A program made the position numbers and the translations under genes. Below the pieces are notes generated by a model. That model did no database searches. It had not been told where the DNA came from and saw nothing but the letters and a program-made list of their open reading frames with translations. From J054 sp963850255 (lineage in GTDB: Bacteria; Pseudomonadota; Gammaproteobacteria; Steroidobacterales; GCA-2729495): 64,000 nt of DNA. Shown here one piece after another: positions 1-10,300 of this stretch. The stretch lies in the NCBI GenBank assembly GCA_963850255.1, contig CAWKLL010000055.1, forward strand, positions 14,162 through 78,161. Direction: 5' to 3'. The stretch's first letter is position 1. Each line of letters begins with the position of its first letter.

Positions 1-818
1 GCCATGGCGGCGATAAACAGCTCAACCAGCATGCCGGCCGCACCCACGACCATGCGCTTGCTCTTCTCGCGAAACTCCCAGGCCGCCGTGGCATCCACAT
101 AGGGCACCGGCATCAGCACCAGCAGCATTACGCCCATCTCGTGTACTTCGCCGCCCCAGCGTTTTACCGCGTAACCGTGGCCCAGCTCATGCAGCGCCTT
201 GACCAGCGGAAATACCAGGATTAGCAGCAGCAGATTATTCGGCGCCAGCACCCGGTCGGTGACATCGCGGGTCAGCTCCTGCCAGTGCAGGCCCGCCTGC
301 ACGGTGGCGACACCGATTACCACCAGCCAGAGCAAAAAGCCTGCCGGAGTAAACAACCAACGCACGGCCCGCTGTGTCCTAGCCAGGAAACGCTCCGGGT
401 CGAGCAACGGAAAACGCAGCGCCATGGGATTCATGAAACGTTGCATCAGCTCGCGGCGCTGCTGTTTTTCGTAACGCTGCTGCAGTTCGGCGGCTTCCGG
501 CGGGATATCGCACTGCAGGACGTCAGCGGAATGCAGCTCGCCGAATAGACGAATGACTTCTTCCTGGGTGGGCACGTCGTCGCCCAGTTTGTCCAGCGCC
601 AGGTCCCAGATCTCCTGGATGCTGCGACTGCCGTCCATCAGCCCAACCAGGTAATAAGACACGGGGTTCAGGCGATGCGCTTTGCCGGCGGCATAGTCCT
701 GCAACACGTACCAGGTTTCTTCGCGATAGCGATGGCGGCGAATCTGCAGGTGCCGACGCAGCCGCGGCCGCAACTCGGCGACGCGATACCAGGACGGGCT
801 GTAAAGCGACTCACTCAT
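1..818 (-). CDS. PqqD-like / M50 membrane metalloprotease, partial at window edge
   Basis: The minus strand is open from an ATG at 818 to the window edge (272 residues visible; the C terminus is missing). Residues ~37-101 look like a PqqD-type winged-helix domain (pattern RLNPVSYYLVGLMDG, then a short acidic helical stretch). A hydrophobic segment at ~153-172 is followed by HELGH at 210-214, the HExxH zinc site of M50 site-2-type proteases, and further hydrophobic helices. The family cleaves substrates in or near the membrane; PqqD-M50 fusions commonly sit beside HlyD-type adaptors. Only 17 nt separate it from the upstream adaptor gene, so the two are probably co-transcribed. Inferred role: processing or export of the LEPR-XLL giant protein encoded upstream on this strand. 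The family call is firm; the substrate is a guess. Confidence 0.82.
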   Translation of the reverse strand, partial: MSESLYSPSWYRVAELRPRLRRHLQIRRHRYREETWYVLQDYAAGKAHRLNPVSYYLVGLMDGSRSIQEIWDLALDKLGDDVPTQEEVIRLFGELHSADVLQCDIPPEAAELQQRYEKQQRRELMQRFMNPMALRFPLLDPERFLARTQRAVRWLFTPAGFLLWLVVIGVATVQAGLHWQELTRDVTDRVLAPNNLLLLILVFPLVKALHELGHGYAVKRWGGEVHEMGVMLLVLMPVPYVDATAAWEFREKSKRMVVGAAGMLVELFIAAM

Positions 819-835
819 CGGACGCTGCGAGCCGA

Positions 836-2698
836 CTAGGGCCACCATGACCAGGCCCACAGACGCAGCCAGTCGGTGATGCGATGGGTCCAGATCCATA
901 GCAGGCTGCGTTGATCGATACTGATTTTCGCCACCCCTTCCATGCCCGGACGCAAACGCGCACTGCCTTCGGCCAGGGCGGCTTCAACGCGGAAGAAGTT
1001 AGCGCCCTCCTCGGCCGCGGTAACGGGCGTAATCACCTCGATCACCAGCGGCAGTTCGTCGCCGGGCATGCTGGTGAGCGCCAGCCGTCCGGACTGACCT
1101 TCGGCCAGGCCGTCGATATCGCGCTCGTCCACTTTCAGTACCACGCGGTACTGATCCAGCGGTGCGATTTCGAACAGCACTTCACCGCGCTGCACCGGCG
1201 CACCCAGGGACTGGCTGAGATCACCCGAAACCACCACGCCGTCGAAGGGCGCGATGATGCGCGTACGCGAGAGCTGGTCGTTCACCAGGGTCAGCTCGGC
1301 CTCGGCCTGCTGCTTCTGCGCCATCAGAATGCCGGCGCGGGCCCATTCGCGGCCGGCCTCGGCCTCGCGTTGTTCCTTGGCCAGCTGCGAGCGTCGGCTG
1401 AGAATTTTTTGTCGCTCGACCGACAAATCCTTGTCATCGAGGGTGCAGATCAAATCACCTTCAGCGACCAGTTCACCGGCTTTCACGTCGGCCGTATTGA
1501 TGTAGCCGTCGAAGGGCGCCACCGCAGCGCGCAATACCTGGCCCTCGAGTACCGCATCGGCAGTCACGCGATACTCGCCGTCCACCAGCACCAGCACAGC
1601 CAGCAAAGCCAGCACTGCGCTGCCCACCAGTTTCCAGGCCAGGTGGCCGGGCCCGACAAAGCGCGCCAGCGTGTCGCGCGACTGGTCCAGCAGGCGTCGC
1701 CACAGCGGCCGGGCATTGGCTCGCTGCAGTTGCATCACCGGGCCCAGCAAGGCGGCCATGGCATCGCACAACTCCAGCGTCGCGGCATCAAAGCGATCCT
1801 CGCGGCTGCTTTCCAGCAGCAGTGCGCCGACGGGGCCGTCGCTATCGATGAGCGGCAGCACACAGACGGCGCCACCGCCATTCATATCGCGCAGGTCGCT
1901 TACCGCACGCATTACCAGCGCCGGCGAATCCGCAGGTTCGGGCAGCACCAGGCGATGCTGCTGATCGATGGCCTCGTCCATGGCCGCACCGATGGCGCGC
2001 ACCACGTTGGCCTTGTCCTTGAACTGGGCACTGTTCGAGAGCGCCTGCACTTCGACCTGGCTGCCTTCCAGAAAGCCAATGGCAACCCGATCACAGCCCA
2101 GCCGCGCGGCCATCTCGGTAACCAGCGCACGCGAAGCGGCGCGCAGATCCGGGTGCTCCCCGGCCACGGCGACCAGGTCGAGATTCAGCACCAGGCGTTC
2201 GATTATTTGCAGCGCGCGATGGTTGTCGTCCTGGGCCAGCAGGGTTTCCAGCCGGCCACTGCCCCAGTGCAGGCTGCGCAACACCTGCTGCAGGCGTTCC
2301 TCGCGATCGGTGGCGATATCCATCACCACCACGCCATGCAGATGGCCGGATACTTCCAGCGGATAAGCCACATGCGAAGCAGCACCACCCTCGCCCATGG
2401 GTTTTACGACGCCGCGTCGTTCGCGCAGGGCTTGCTCCGCAGTAGCGCCGAGATAAGTGGCATCGATACGCCGATCAGGCCATACCGCCGCCGGCGTATA
2501 CGGACCCTGATCGGCCGGGCCAAGCAACACGATGCCGGCATTCAGCTCTACGCCCTGCTGGCGAATCTGCCGCGCCTGAATATTCAGCCAGGCACGACAA
2601 AAGTCACTGCGCGGCCCGTCGGCTGCCACCTGGCTCCAGTCGGCCTGCTCGGCCGCCGGCGAGTCCAGTTCAGCGTGCAGTTCTTCGGTGGGATTCAT
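836..2698 (-). CDS. HlyD-type periplasmic adaptor with N-terminal GAF domain
   Basis: This 620-residue protein joins two parts. Residues ~180-330 resemble a GAF sensor domain (VTEMAARLGCDRVAIGFLEG, later VCVLPLIDSDGPVGALLLES). One membrane helix follows at ~350-375 (KLVGSAVLALLAVLVLVDG). The rest is a membrane-fusion-protein body: a lipoyl/barrel-sandwich half (APFDGYI, VKAGELVAEGDLICTLDD), an alpha-helical hairpin (~435-485), and the second half (IIAPFDGVVVSGDL). The adaptor would be periplasmic and the GAF cytoplasmic, so export could respond to an internal signal. The C terminus is unusually Trp-rich and hydrophobic (TDWLRLWAWSWWP) and may contact the M50 partner encoded 17 nt downstream. 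No ABC ATPase or TolC partner is visible in the window. Confidence 0.85.
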   Translation of the reverse strand: MNPTEELHAELDSPAAEQADWSQVAADGPRSDFCRAWLNIQARQIRQQGVELNAGIVLLGPADQGPYTPAAVWPDRRIDATYLGATAEQALRERRGVVKPMGEGGAASHVAYPLEVSGHLHGVVVMDIATDREERLQQVLRSLHWGSGRLETLLAQDDNHRALQIIERLVLNLDLVAVAGEHPDLRAASRALVTEMAARLGCDRVAIGFLEGSQVEVQALSNSAQFKDKANVVRAIGAAMDEAIDQQHRLVLPEPADSPALVMRAVSDLRDMNGGGAVCVLPLIDSDGPVGALLLESSREDRFDAATLELCDAMAALLGPVMQLQRANARPLWRRLLDQSRDTLARFVGPGHLAWKLVGSAVLALLAVLVLVDGEYRVTADAVLEGQVLRAAVAPFDGYINTADVKAGELVAEGDLICTLDDKDLSVERQKILSRRSQLAKEQREAEAGREWARAGILMAQKQQAEAELTLVNDQLSRTRIIAPFDGVVVSGDLSQSLGAPVQRGEVLFEIAPLDQYRVVLKVDERDIDGLAEGQSGRLALTSMPGDELPLVIEVITPVTAAEEGANFFRVEAALAEGSARLRPGMEGVAKISIDQRSLLWIWTHRITDWLRLWAWSWWP

Positions 2699-2770
2699 AG
2701 CCGGCCTGGTCCCTGCTGAAATCGGCAGCGGCCGTGGCAGCGCATGGCGGCTGCCGCAGCTGCGTCCCGA

Positions 2771-3112
2771 CTACTGCTTGGTCGCCGGCGCATCAGCGGT
2801 CTGCGCTGACTGCTGTAACTTGCCGTAGCGGTTCTCATATTCCGTCAGCAGCTGCCCGAGCATGGTGTGCAGGCGTTGCGCTGCGAACGGGCTGAGAATG
2901 ATCCGGCTGGTCAGCTCGATCTGCATCTCGTTGGCCGCGCGCTCCCAGGCTTTATTAATGCCGAAGTTCAGCACCACTTCTTCACGCGTGCTGTTCACCG
3001 CACAGACGTTGGCGTAGGCACTGCTCAGGTGACTGGTATCCCAGCGCACCTTGGTCTGGCCGGCAGCGGCCTGGGCTTGAGCAGCAGCAGCTTCTTCTTT
3101 CTTGGTAGCCAT
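2771..3112 (-). CDS. DUF3467 family protein
   Basis: A 113-residue protein with an Ala/Gln-rich N terminus followed by a compact domain typical of DUF3467: YANVCAVNSTREEVVLNFG, then SRIILSPFAAQRLHTMLGQL and a terminal YENRYGKL. Members are small cytoplasmic proteins of unknown function. A GGGAG ribosome binding site lies about 8 nt before the ATG at 3112. It sits between the metzincin-like reading frame and the adaptor gene, all on the same strand, which makes it a likely accessory of the same secretion locus. The family call rests on the conserved hydrophobic pattern; the role is unknown. Confidence 0.75.
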   Translation of the reverse strand: MATKKEEAAAAQAQAAAGQTKVRWDTSHLSSAYANVCAVNSTREEVVLNFGINKAWERAANEMQIELTSRIILSPFAAQRLHTMLGQLLTEYENRYGKLQQSAQTADAPATKQ

Positions 3113-3162
3113 TAAGGCACTCCCTTTTCTTCTCGTGGGTTAATTGAATTCAGCAATGGGGT

Positions 3163-3187
3163 CTGAGCACCGCGACGGCGGTCTCAG
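3163..3187 (-). terminator. Imperfect stem-loop after the metzincin-like frame
   Basis: CTGAG(C)ACCGC and GCGGTCTCAG pair around a 4-nt loop, with one bulged base, 4-29 nt beyond the stop codon at 3192. There is no clear T tract after it on the minus strand, so termination is uncertain; it may instead be an mRNA-stabilising or processing hairpin between this frame and DUF3467. Confidence 0.3.
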
Positions 3188-3191
3188 GGCA

Positions 3192-4284
3192 TCAGAAGCG
3201 GCGTGCGATTCTTTGCCAGAGGGAGCCGCGCGCATCGGGCAGCAGCTCGGTCCCGGCTTCGGGGTCGAGCTCCAGTGACAGGCTGAGACCTGCATTGGGG
3301 TCGTCCGCAACTTCATCAGCGCGTGTGACGAAGCGCTCGCGCCAGCCATTTTCAGCTCGGGTTTCTTCACTCGACTCGTTCTTATTATGTCCGTCGATGT
3401 GCCTGATATTACTATTATTATCAGTCGAGACTGCCGACGCAAGGCGATCCTTCAGCCCAGCCATTATGCCGTCGCCCGTGAGTCCTGCAGCCGTTGCCCT
3501 GGCTTCGGACTGGCTGAGCGCCAGGACCATTTCCCGGGCGTTGTCGCTGGCGCTGCCTTCTGCGGGCAGCATATGTGCCATGCCCATGCGGGCCAGTTCC
3601 TGCTCAACCCAGAAGTCACGCCCAGGCTCAGCTGATCGACCCTGCCTCTCATTATGTTCAATGCCTGCCGGTATCTCTACCTTCGGCGCTGACTGTTTTT
3701 GTACACCGTACAGCAGCTCCGAACCGCGGATTGCAACCGGCGGGATGCGCATGTCGTCGGCCACGGACATCTCGGGGTCTTCGCCGAGCACGCGCGGATC
3801 CGGCAGGCCCTGGCCCTGGTCGGGCAGGGCCACGCTGGCCGGCAGGCGACTGCGCGGTTCATCGGCAGCCGGTTGCAGCACACTGGGCTCGAGCAACAGC
3901 CGCTGCCCGGTGGCCAGTTCATCGGCCATTATCGGCTGCTCGCCATGGCTGAGTCCCAGCGTGTGGCCGAGTTCGTGCAGCACGACCGTCAGCAGATCGA
4001 TCTGATCGGCAGCCTCATCTCCGGGCAGCGCACTCAGCACGTAGCCATCGGCGCCGGCGAACTCCTCATTCTCTTCGGTGTGCGCGTCGATGAACCAGCC
4101 GTGACCTGCCGCATTGCTGTCGATAACGATGCCGTCTTCGGTGATGCGACCCAGCTCTGCACCCGGCAGGTCGGCCAGGCCGATGGTCGATCATCGGCTC
4201 GTCTGTTGTTTCGCCCTGTCCGGCCCACAGGCTCCGCGCCGCTGCCAGCATGTGTCCAGTTCGGCCTGGCTCGGCGCTTGACAC
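3192..4284 (-). CDS. Metzincin/matrixin-like protease domain protein, frameshifted
   Basis: The clean frame (3192 to about 4185) holds a matrixin-like domain of the kind found at the C terminus of LEPR-XLL and related giant proteobacterial proteins: ADLPGAELGRIT, a DSNAAGHGWFID strand, then HELGHTLGLSH (the HExxHxxGxxH zinc signature) and a nearby PIMADEL that could be the Met-turn. About 240 residues of low-complexity, charged sequence follow. Upstream of ~4185 the homologous reading (SQAELDT, then MLAAARSLWAGQGETTDE) continues in other frames, so at least two single-base shifts lie between 4185 and 4290. No intact start codon can be assigned. It may be a separate gene or the true C terminus of the giant protein, since only a TGA at 4301 separates them. 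Likely an extracellular or self-processing protease domain. Confidence 0.6.
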
Positions 4285-4300
4285 CTAGGCCTTGCTGCCC

Positions 4301-7300
4301 TCACCGCGGCCGCATCAGATTGCCGCCGCCACCGGCCGGCTGGCCGAACAGGCTCTTGAAGATGACCAGGTCAAGGAAGTTCACGAAGCCGCTGCTGTCC
4401 AGATCGGCCAACGGATCATTGTGACGAAATTGGATTGAAAGTAGACCAGGTCGAGAGGTTCACGAAACCGGAGTTATCGAAGTCAGCATCGCAGCGGTTG
4501 CCGATGCCATCATTGTCGGTGTCGGTCTGGTCCGGGTTGAAGAAGTCCGGGCAGTTGTCGATGTCATCGGCGACGCCGTCGCCGTCGCGGTCACCGGTGA
4601 CATTGATATCGATCGTCACCGGCAGCGTGGTCAGCGCATTGCCGACAGAACCGGCCGGGTCGCCGGTGTCCGTCACGGTGTACTCAAAGCTGTCCGGGCC
4701 GGTGAAGTCGAGGTTGCCGGTGTACTCGAAGGCGTTGTTGGCCACCTGCACCAGGTTGCCGTCGCCGGGCGGCGTGGTGATGGTGAAGATCAGATCGCCT
4801 GCCGACGTCTCGACGTCGCTGCCGTTCAGCACGATCAGCACGGCTTGTTCTTCGAGCGCCTCGACCGTGGCCTGGCCCGTCGCGGTCGGTGCATCGTTGA
4901 GCGGATCGACGGTCAGGCTGACCAGTCGCTTCGGCGGTGCCGGTCTTGCCGTCATCTACCTGGAAGGTGAAGTTGTCCGGGCCGTTGTAGTCGGCATCGG
5001 GCGTGTAGGTCACGGTGCCGGCCACCGGGTCGAAGCCAGAGAGCGTGCCGTGGTCCGGGCTCACGGTGATGCCGAAGCTCAGCACATCGCCCGCATCTGC
5101 ATCCGAGCCGGTCAGCGTGATCAGGATCGAGTCATCTTCGTTGACGCTAACGGCCTGCGCATCGGCCACCGGGTCGGTGTTGTTCGAGCGGTCGACGGTC
5201 AGGAAGTAGATGAAGTCATCGCCGCCGGTGCCGTCGGCATTGCCGTCCAGCGGGTTGCCGGCGGTGTCGAAGATGGCCAGCGTGCCCGACAGGGTCAGTC
5301 GGTACTCGCCGTCGGGGAGTACGCCGTCCAGCAGTTCCAGCGTCAGGTTGGTCTCCGGGAAGCTGTAGGCCGGGTTGATCGCGATGGCCACGTCATCGCC
5401 GGTGTCGAAATGCGTTGTCGCCGCCGGCCTCGATAAGCTGGTAGTTGGCCGGGCTGCGCGCGCTGATGCCGTCCAGTGACTCGCTGAAGGCCAGCTGCAG
5501 GCTGGTGAATCCCAGTGCGGTGGTGCCGCCGCTGGCACGGCAGGCCGACCACGTCGGTGACCTGTCGGCGGGGTGACGTCGCCCGAGTCGCCCTGGAACT
5601 CGTAGGCGCCGATGTCGAAGTAAGTCAGGCCCTCGGTCGGCGTCCAGGTCACCGAGTTGGCATTGGTGAGACTGGTCGCACCGTTGTAGCCGGACAGCAC
5701 AAAGGTCACGCCGTTACCGGCCGACACGCCGATGGTCGGGCTCAGGTTCTGGTTGCCGTTGCCGTAGTCGAAGCGGAACGTGCCGTCGTCGAACAGGGTG
5801 ACCGAGAAATTCACCTCGGTGTTGCTATTTTGCTCATTGCCCTGCCAGCGGATGGTGGTCTGATTGGCCACCGTCTCGTCGATGAAGACGTCGCCGCCGG
5901 TTACATTGGTCTGCAGATCATCCCACAGGGGCGCGATGCGCACGTTGTTCTGCAGCACCTCAAGACTATTGTCGTTGGCGCCCGTGGTCGTGCCGTTCGG
6001 ACCGGCGAACTGCAGGTAGCCGTTGGTGTTGACCGTGACCGAGTTGTAATCGGTGCCGTAGAAATTGAACGCAAAAGGCAGGTTGTAGGTCTGGTTCTGA
6101 TTGGGGGAACGCCAGTTCTGCGCCAGGCCGCCCGTCGTGAAGCTGCTGGAACCTGTGTCACCCTCGACGAACAATTCGAAACCGATGCCGCCGTTCGGAT
6201 CGGTGCTCGGATCGTCCTGGCGATTGCGGCCCAGCAGGTCGGTGAACGGCGCGACATAGCCGTTAGCCCGGTCAATGGCCGGCGAGAATGCCTGCAGATT
6301 GAAATTATCATCCGCGCCGTTACCCTCCGACACGCCCTGCTCACCGAACACGTTGTCAGCCCCATCAATGTCGAGGAACAGGGGATCAATGGGGAGAATA
6401 TCTAGACTGCTCGAACCCTGCCCTGAGCCACCCTGCCAGGCAGCGAGGTCAGCGTAGCTTGTGCTGCCCCACTCACCGATATTCGCGGCACTCGAGGAGC
6501 CACGGTAAAACAGGTTGTAGTCGGACTGGAAGCCCAACTGTGCGTTGGCATTGACGCTGAGGATGGTGCCGATGTCCGACCAGAGTATGTTGTTGGCCAC
6601 CAGTGCATTGGCATTGCCGGAACTGGTGAAAACCAGCGCATCCCCGACACTCTGGTAGATGGTGTTGTTGACGATTTCGATGCCGTTGGTATTGAAACTG
6701 ACCACCACGCCCTGGTTGGTGTTGTCATAGATCAGGTTCGAATACAGGTCTGCAGCCCCCCCGCTGACACTGATACCGATGGGGTTCGAGTAGACGCGAT
6801 TCCCGACAAGGTCAGCAGTGGTGTTGGTGGCGTTGATGCCGATGCTGAGGTTGGCGTACACCTCGTTTCCATCCACCAGGGCACCGCCGGCATCAATGCC
6901 AAACCAGTTACCGAAAACTTCGTTGCCGGTAACGCGGGATCCGCCCGAAATACCAACATCGTTACTGCCCGTGTGGCCGTAGACGACATTGTTTTCGACG
7001 GTCGAGCTAAACGCCGTGATACCGCGGAAATTGTTGTCGTGGATCTCGCTATTTCGAATGACGGTCGTTGCATTCGCGTTGGTGGCTTCCACGCCGGTAT
7101 TGTTGCTGAAGGCTTCAATGCCATCGATCAACGCGTCAACATTGTTGATGAGACGGATGCCGGAGCTGCCATGCCCGAAATACTGCCCACCGGTCACGGT
7201 CAGCTGATCACTGTTAGTCGTTATGTAGGCGCCGTACTGGGAATTATCCCGAACGATTAGATTTTCAAGCGTCAGGCCGTCGCTATCGGATACGGAGTCG

Positions 7301-10300
7301 GCATAGATACCGTAGTAGGCGCCGGTAATCTCCAGGTTAGCCAATGTCACATCGTCGGCGTTGAACAGTTCGAAAACCCGTGTGCTGCTGATCAAATTAG
7401 CCCGGTCCAGCAACGCCACATTGCCCAGTTCGGCAGGGCCCCGGATTTCGACGCCCGAATCATCGGCGGTGATATCAATATTCTGAATAATCGTATAGTC
7501 GCCGGTGTCGACGTAGATGATGTCGCCGTCGCCGAGCTCGTAGGCGCGCAGCACCGCGGCGATGCTGGCCATGGGCGTGGCCGCAGACTTGCCGTCATTG
7601 GCGTTATCGCCAATGGCCGTGGTGTATTCATCGTTGGTCAGGTTGGCATCGTTAACGAAGTACGCGTTGCCCGCATTGGCGATCAGGAAGGCCTCGTCCG
7701 AGTCGTCCTGTGGCTGCGCGCCGTCGTTGGCAATGGCCCGGATCAGCGCCTCGTTGCCCACGGTTTCCGGGCCGGCTACCCAGTTGTAGCTGCCCTCGCC
7801 GAAGCGATCCACGCCCTGGTTTGCCGCGATCAGGTTCCAGCTCGCGCCGTTGTCCGTGGACAGTTCCAGGTTCACCGTCGGACTGGCCACGCCGCCGCTG
7901 TTCACCTTCACCAACTCGATGGCCGGACAGCACCGGACCGGAACCGGATACGTGCACCAGTTCCAGGTCGATGCCGGCATCGCCGCTGGCCGTGACCGCG
8001 AACTCCTGCAGCGTCGCCACCTTGGCCACGCCACCGGTATCAGCCAGCAGGTCGTAGTCGTCCAGCACCGTCGCGCCCTGCAAGTTGATATCGAACACGC
8101 GGCTCGCGGTGGTCTCCGGCGCGAAGTGCAGGCGGATCAGGTAGTCGCCGTCGGCCGCCGGCAACAGCCATTGCAGGCGATCATTGCCCGGCGTGCTGGT
8201 GGCCTCGGCATAGCTCTGGTAGACGGCATTCGGCGGCGGGTTCGCTACCCCGCTCACATCCACCGTACCGGTTAATGAATCGGTGCCGGAAGTCACAGTC
8301 TGGTAGCTATTGCCGGCCCAGGTGCCGAGCAGCGGATCACTCACCGTCGTGGTGCTGCCGGTATTGAGCAGCAGGCTCGGATCTTCCTGCGCCAGCCCGG
8401 CGACGCGGTAGTCGATCTGCACGCTGTCGCCGACGATCAGTTTCTCCAGCCCGTTGGGGCTGAGCACCTGCACGATCTCGGCCGGGCTCTGCGTGGCCTC
8501 CAGCGTATTGCCGTAGGCACCCACGTTAATACGCGCACCGTTCGGACCCGGTTCCGTCAGGTAGAAGAAGCCCGGATCGCCACGGTCGATGCCCGGCGAA
8601 CCCGCCTGCAGATGGAAGTCGTCGTCCGTTGCGGTCGCACCATCCAGGTTTATCAGCGTCATACGGTCGGCGCGATTCGGGAGCGTGCTGTTCAGGTAGT
8701 TCATGGTCACGCTCAGCGTGCCATCGGTCACCTGGAAGGTACCGATGCTGCCTGAGTCAGAGGACGTCTGGTTGATATTGCCGGAAGCGCCCAGCACGCC
8801 GCTGCCATCACTGACCGTATAGTTGACCACCGCATTGGAGGGCGATTGCGGCCAGTCGGCGCGCAGACTGTAGGTACCGTTCGCCAGACCCGTGTAGGTC
8901 CAGGTTGCCGTGCCCGAGGTCCCGCTGTCGTTGCGCAGGTAACTGCCGCCTTCTGCCTCTGCATCGGCCACCGGGGTCCAGGTGCCCACAGTGCTGAAGC
9001 CTGCATCGCCGTCGTCAATGACAACTTCCGACAGCCCAAGGTCGTTGTCTGCGCCATCAACATCCACGAACTGCGGATCCGTCACGATGCTGTGCTCGTC
9101 CAGCCCCAGCTCGTAGAACCAGTCGGCCCGGTTGTCGAAGCTCTTGCCTTCCCACAGGCCCAGCGTGCCGCTGCCGGTTAACTCGATCAGGTTGTAGTCG
9201 CTGACGAAGTCATCCTGGCTGTCATCATCCACCCGGATCGCCGTGCCCTCGGCCACCGAAATAATGTTGCTGTTCAGCCGTACATCATCGGCCGACACCC
9301 AGATACCGTCGCCCTGCGGCTGGTAAATACTGTTGTTGCGAATATCGGCGTCAGCACCGGCCGCGAAAATGCCGTAGTCGGTGTTGTTGTAGATCAGGTT
9401 GTTGCTGGCCTCGCCGCGGAAGGTGATTACCGCACCGGCGCGGTTGTCGAAGATCACGTTGCCGATCATCGTCGCAGAATTATTAAAGTAAATGCCCCGA
9501 TCGGTGTTGCCGTATGAGGTGTTGGCCTCGGCCAGGCCACCGCTCATGGAGAAGCCGTCCGCGTTGCCGTAGCTCACGTTATCCAGGAAATGCCCGCTGC
9601 CGATAAAGCCGGCCGCCAGTCCGCCGCCTACGTTGCCCAGCTGACCATAGGCCACGTTGTTGGTCGCCAGAACGCCGCCGCCGGCATTAATCCCGTAGTT
9701 ACCGTTGTCATAGGCCAGGCTGTCGCGGATCTCGGCACCTGCGCCGCTCGCGATGATCCCTTGCTGCGAGTTATTCCATGCGGTTACGTTCTCAACGTAG
9801 CCATCGATGTTATTGAACAGGTACAGGCCGATGGTCTGCGTATAAACCGGCGTCTCGCTGTTGTAGAACAGCGCATCGGTTACCGTCGCGTTCGTCGAGT
9901 TGTTGGTCTGCAGGCCTCTGCCGTTGTTGTCGAAGTACTCACCGCCGGTTACCGTCAACCCGTCGTTGCCGTTGCTCAAGAACACGCCGTCGTTCGCGTT
10001 CTCATACACCGACAGGTTGTTCAGCGTCACGCCGTCACTGTCGGAGGTGCTATTCGCATAAAGCCCGATGTAGGCGCCGGTCAGGTCCAGGTTGCTGAAG
10101 ATCGTGCCGTCGGCATCGAACAGTTCGAACACCCGCGTGCTCGACAGGGTGTTGCTCCGGTCCAGAACCGCCGCATAGCCCAGATCACCCAGGTCCTCAG
10201 GACCGCGGATCTCAACGCCGGCATCGTCGGCGGTGATGAAGATGTTCTGGATCACTTGATAGTCGCCGGTGTCGACAAAGACGATGTCGCCCGGACCGAG

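Noticed and set aside
911..2719. A 602-codon open frame on the plus strand
   Set aside because: It lies antisense to the GAF-HlyD gene, has no recognisable domain, and is explained by high-G+C codon bias.
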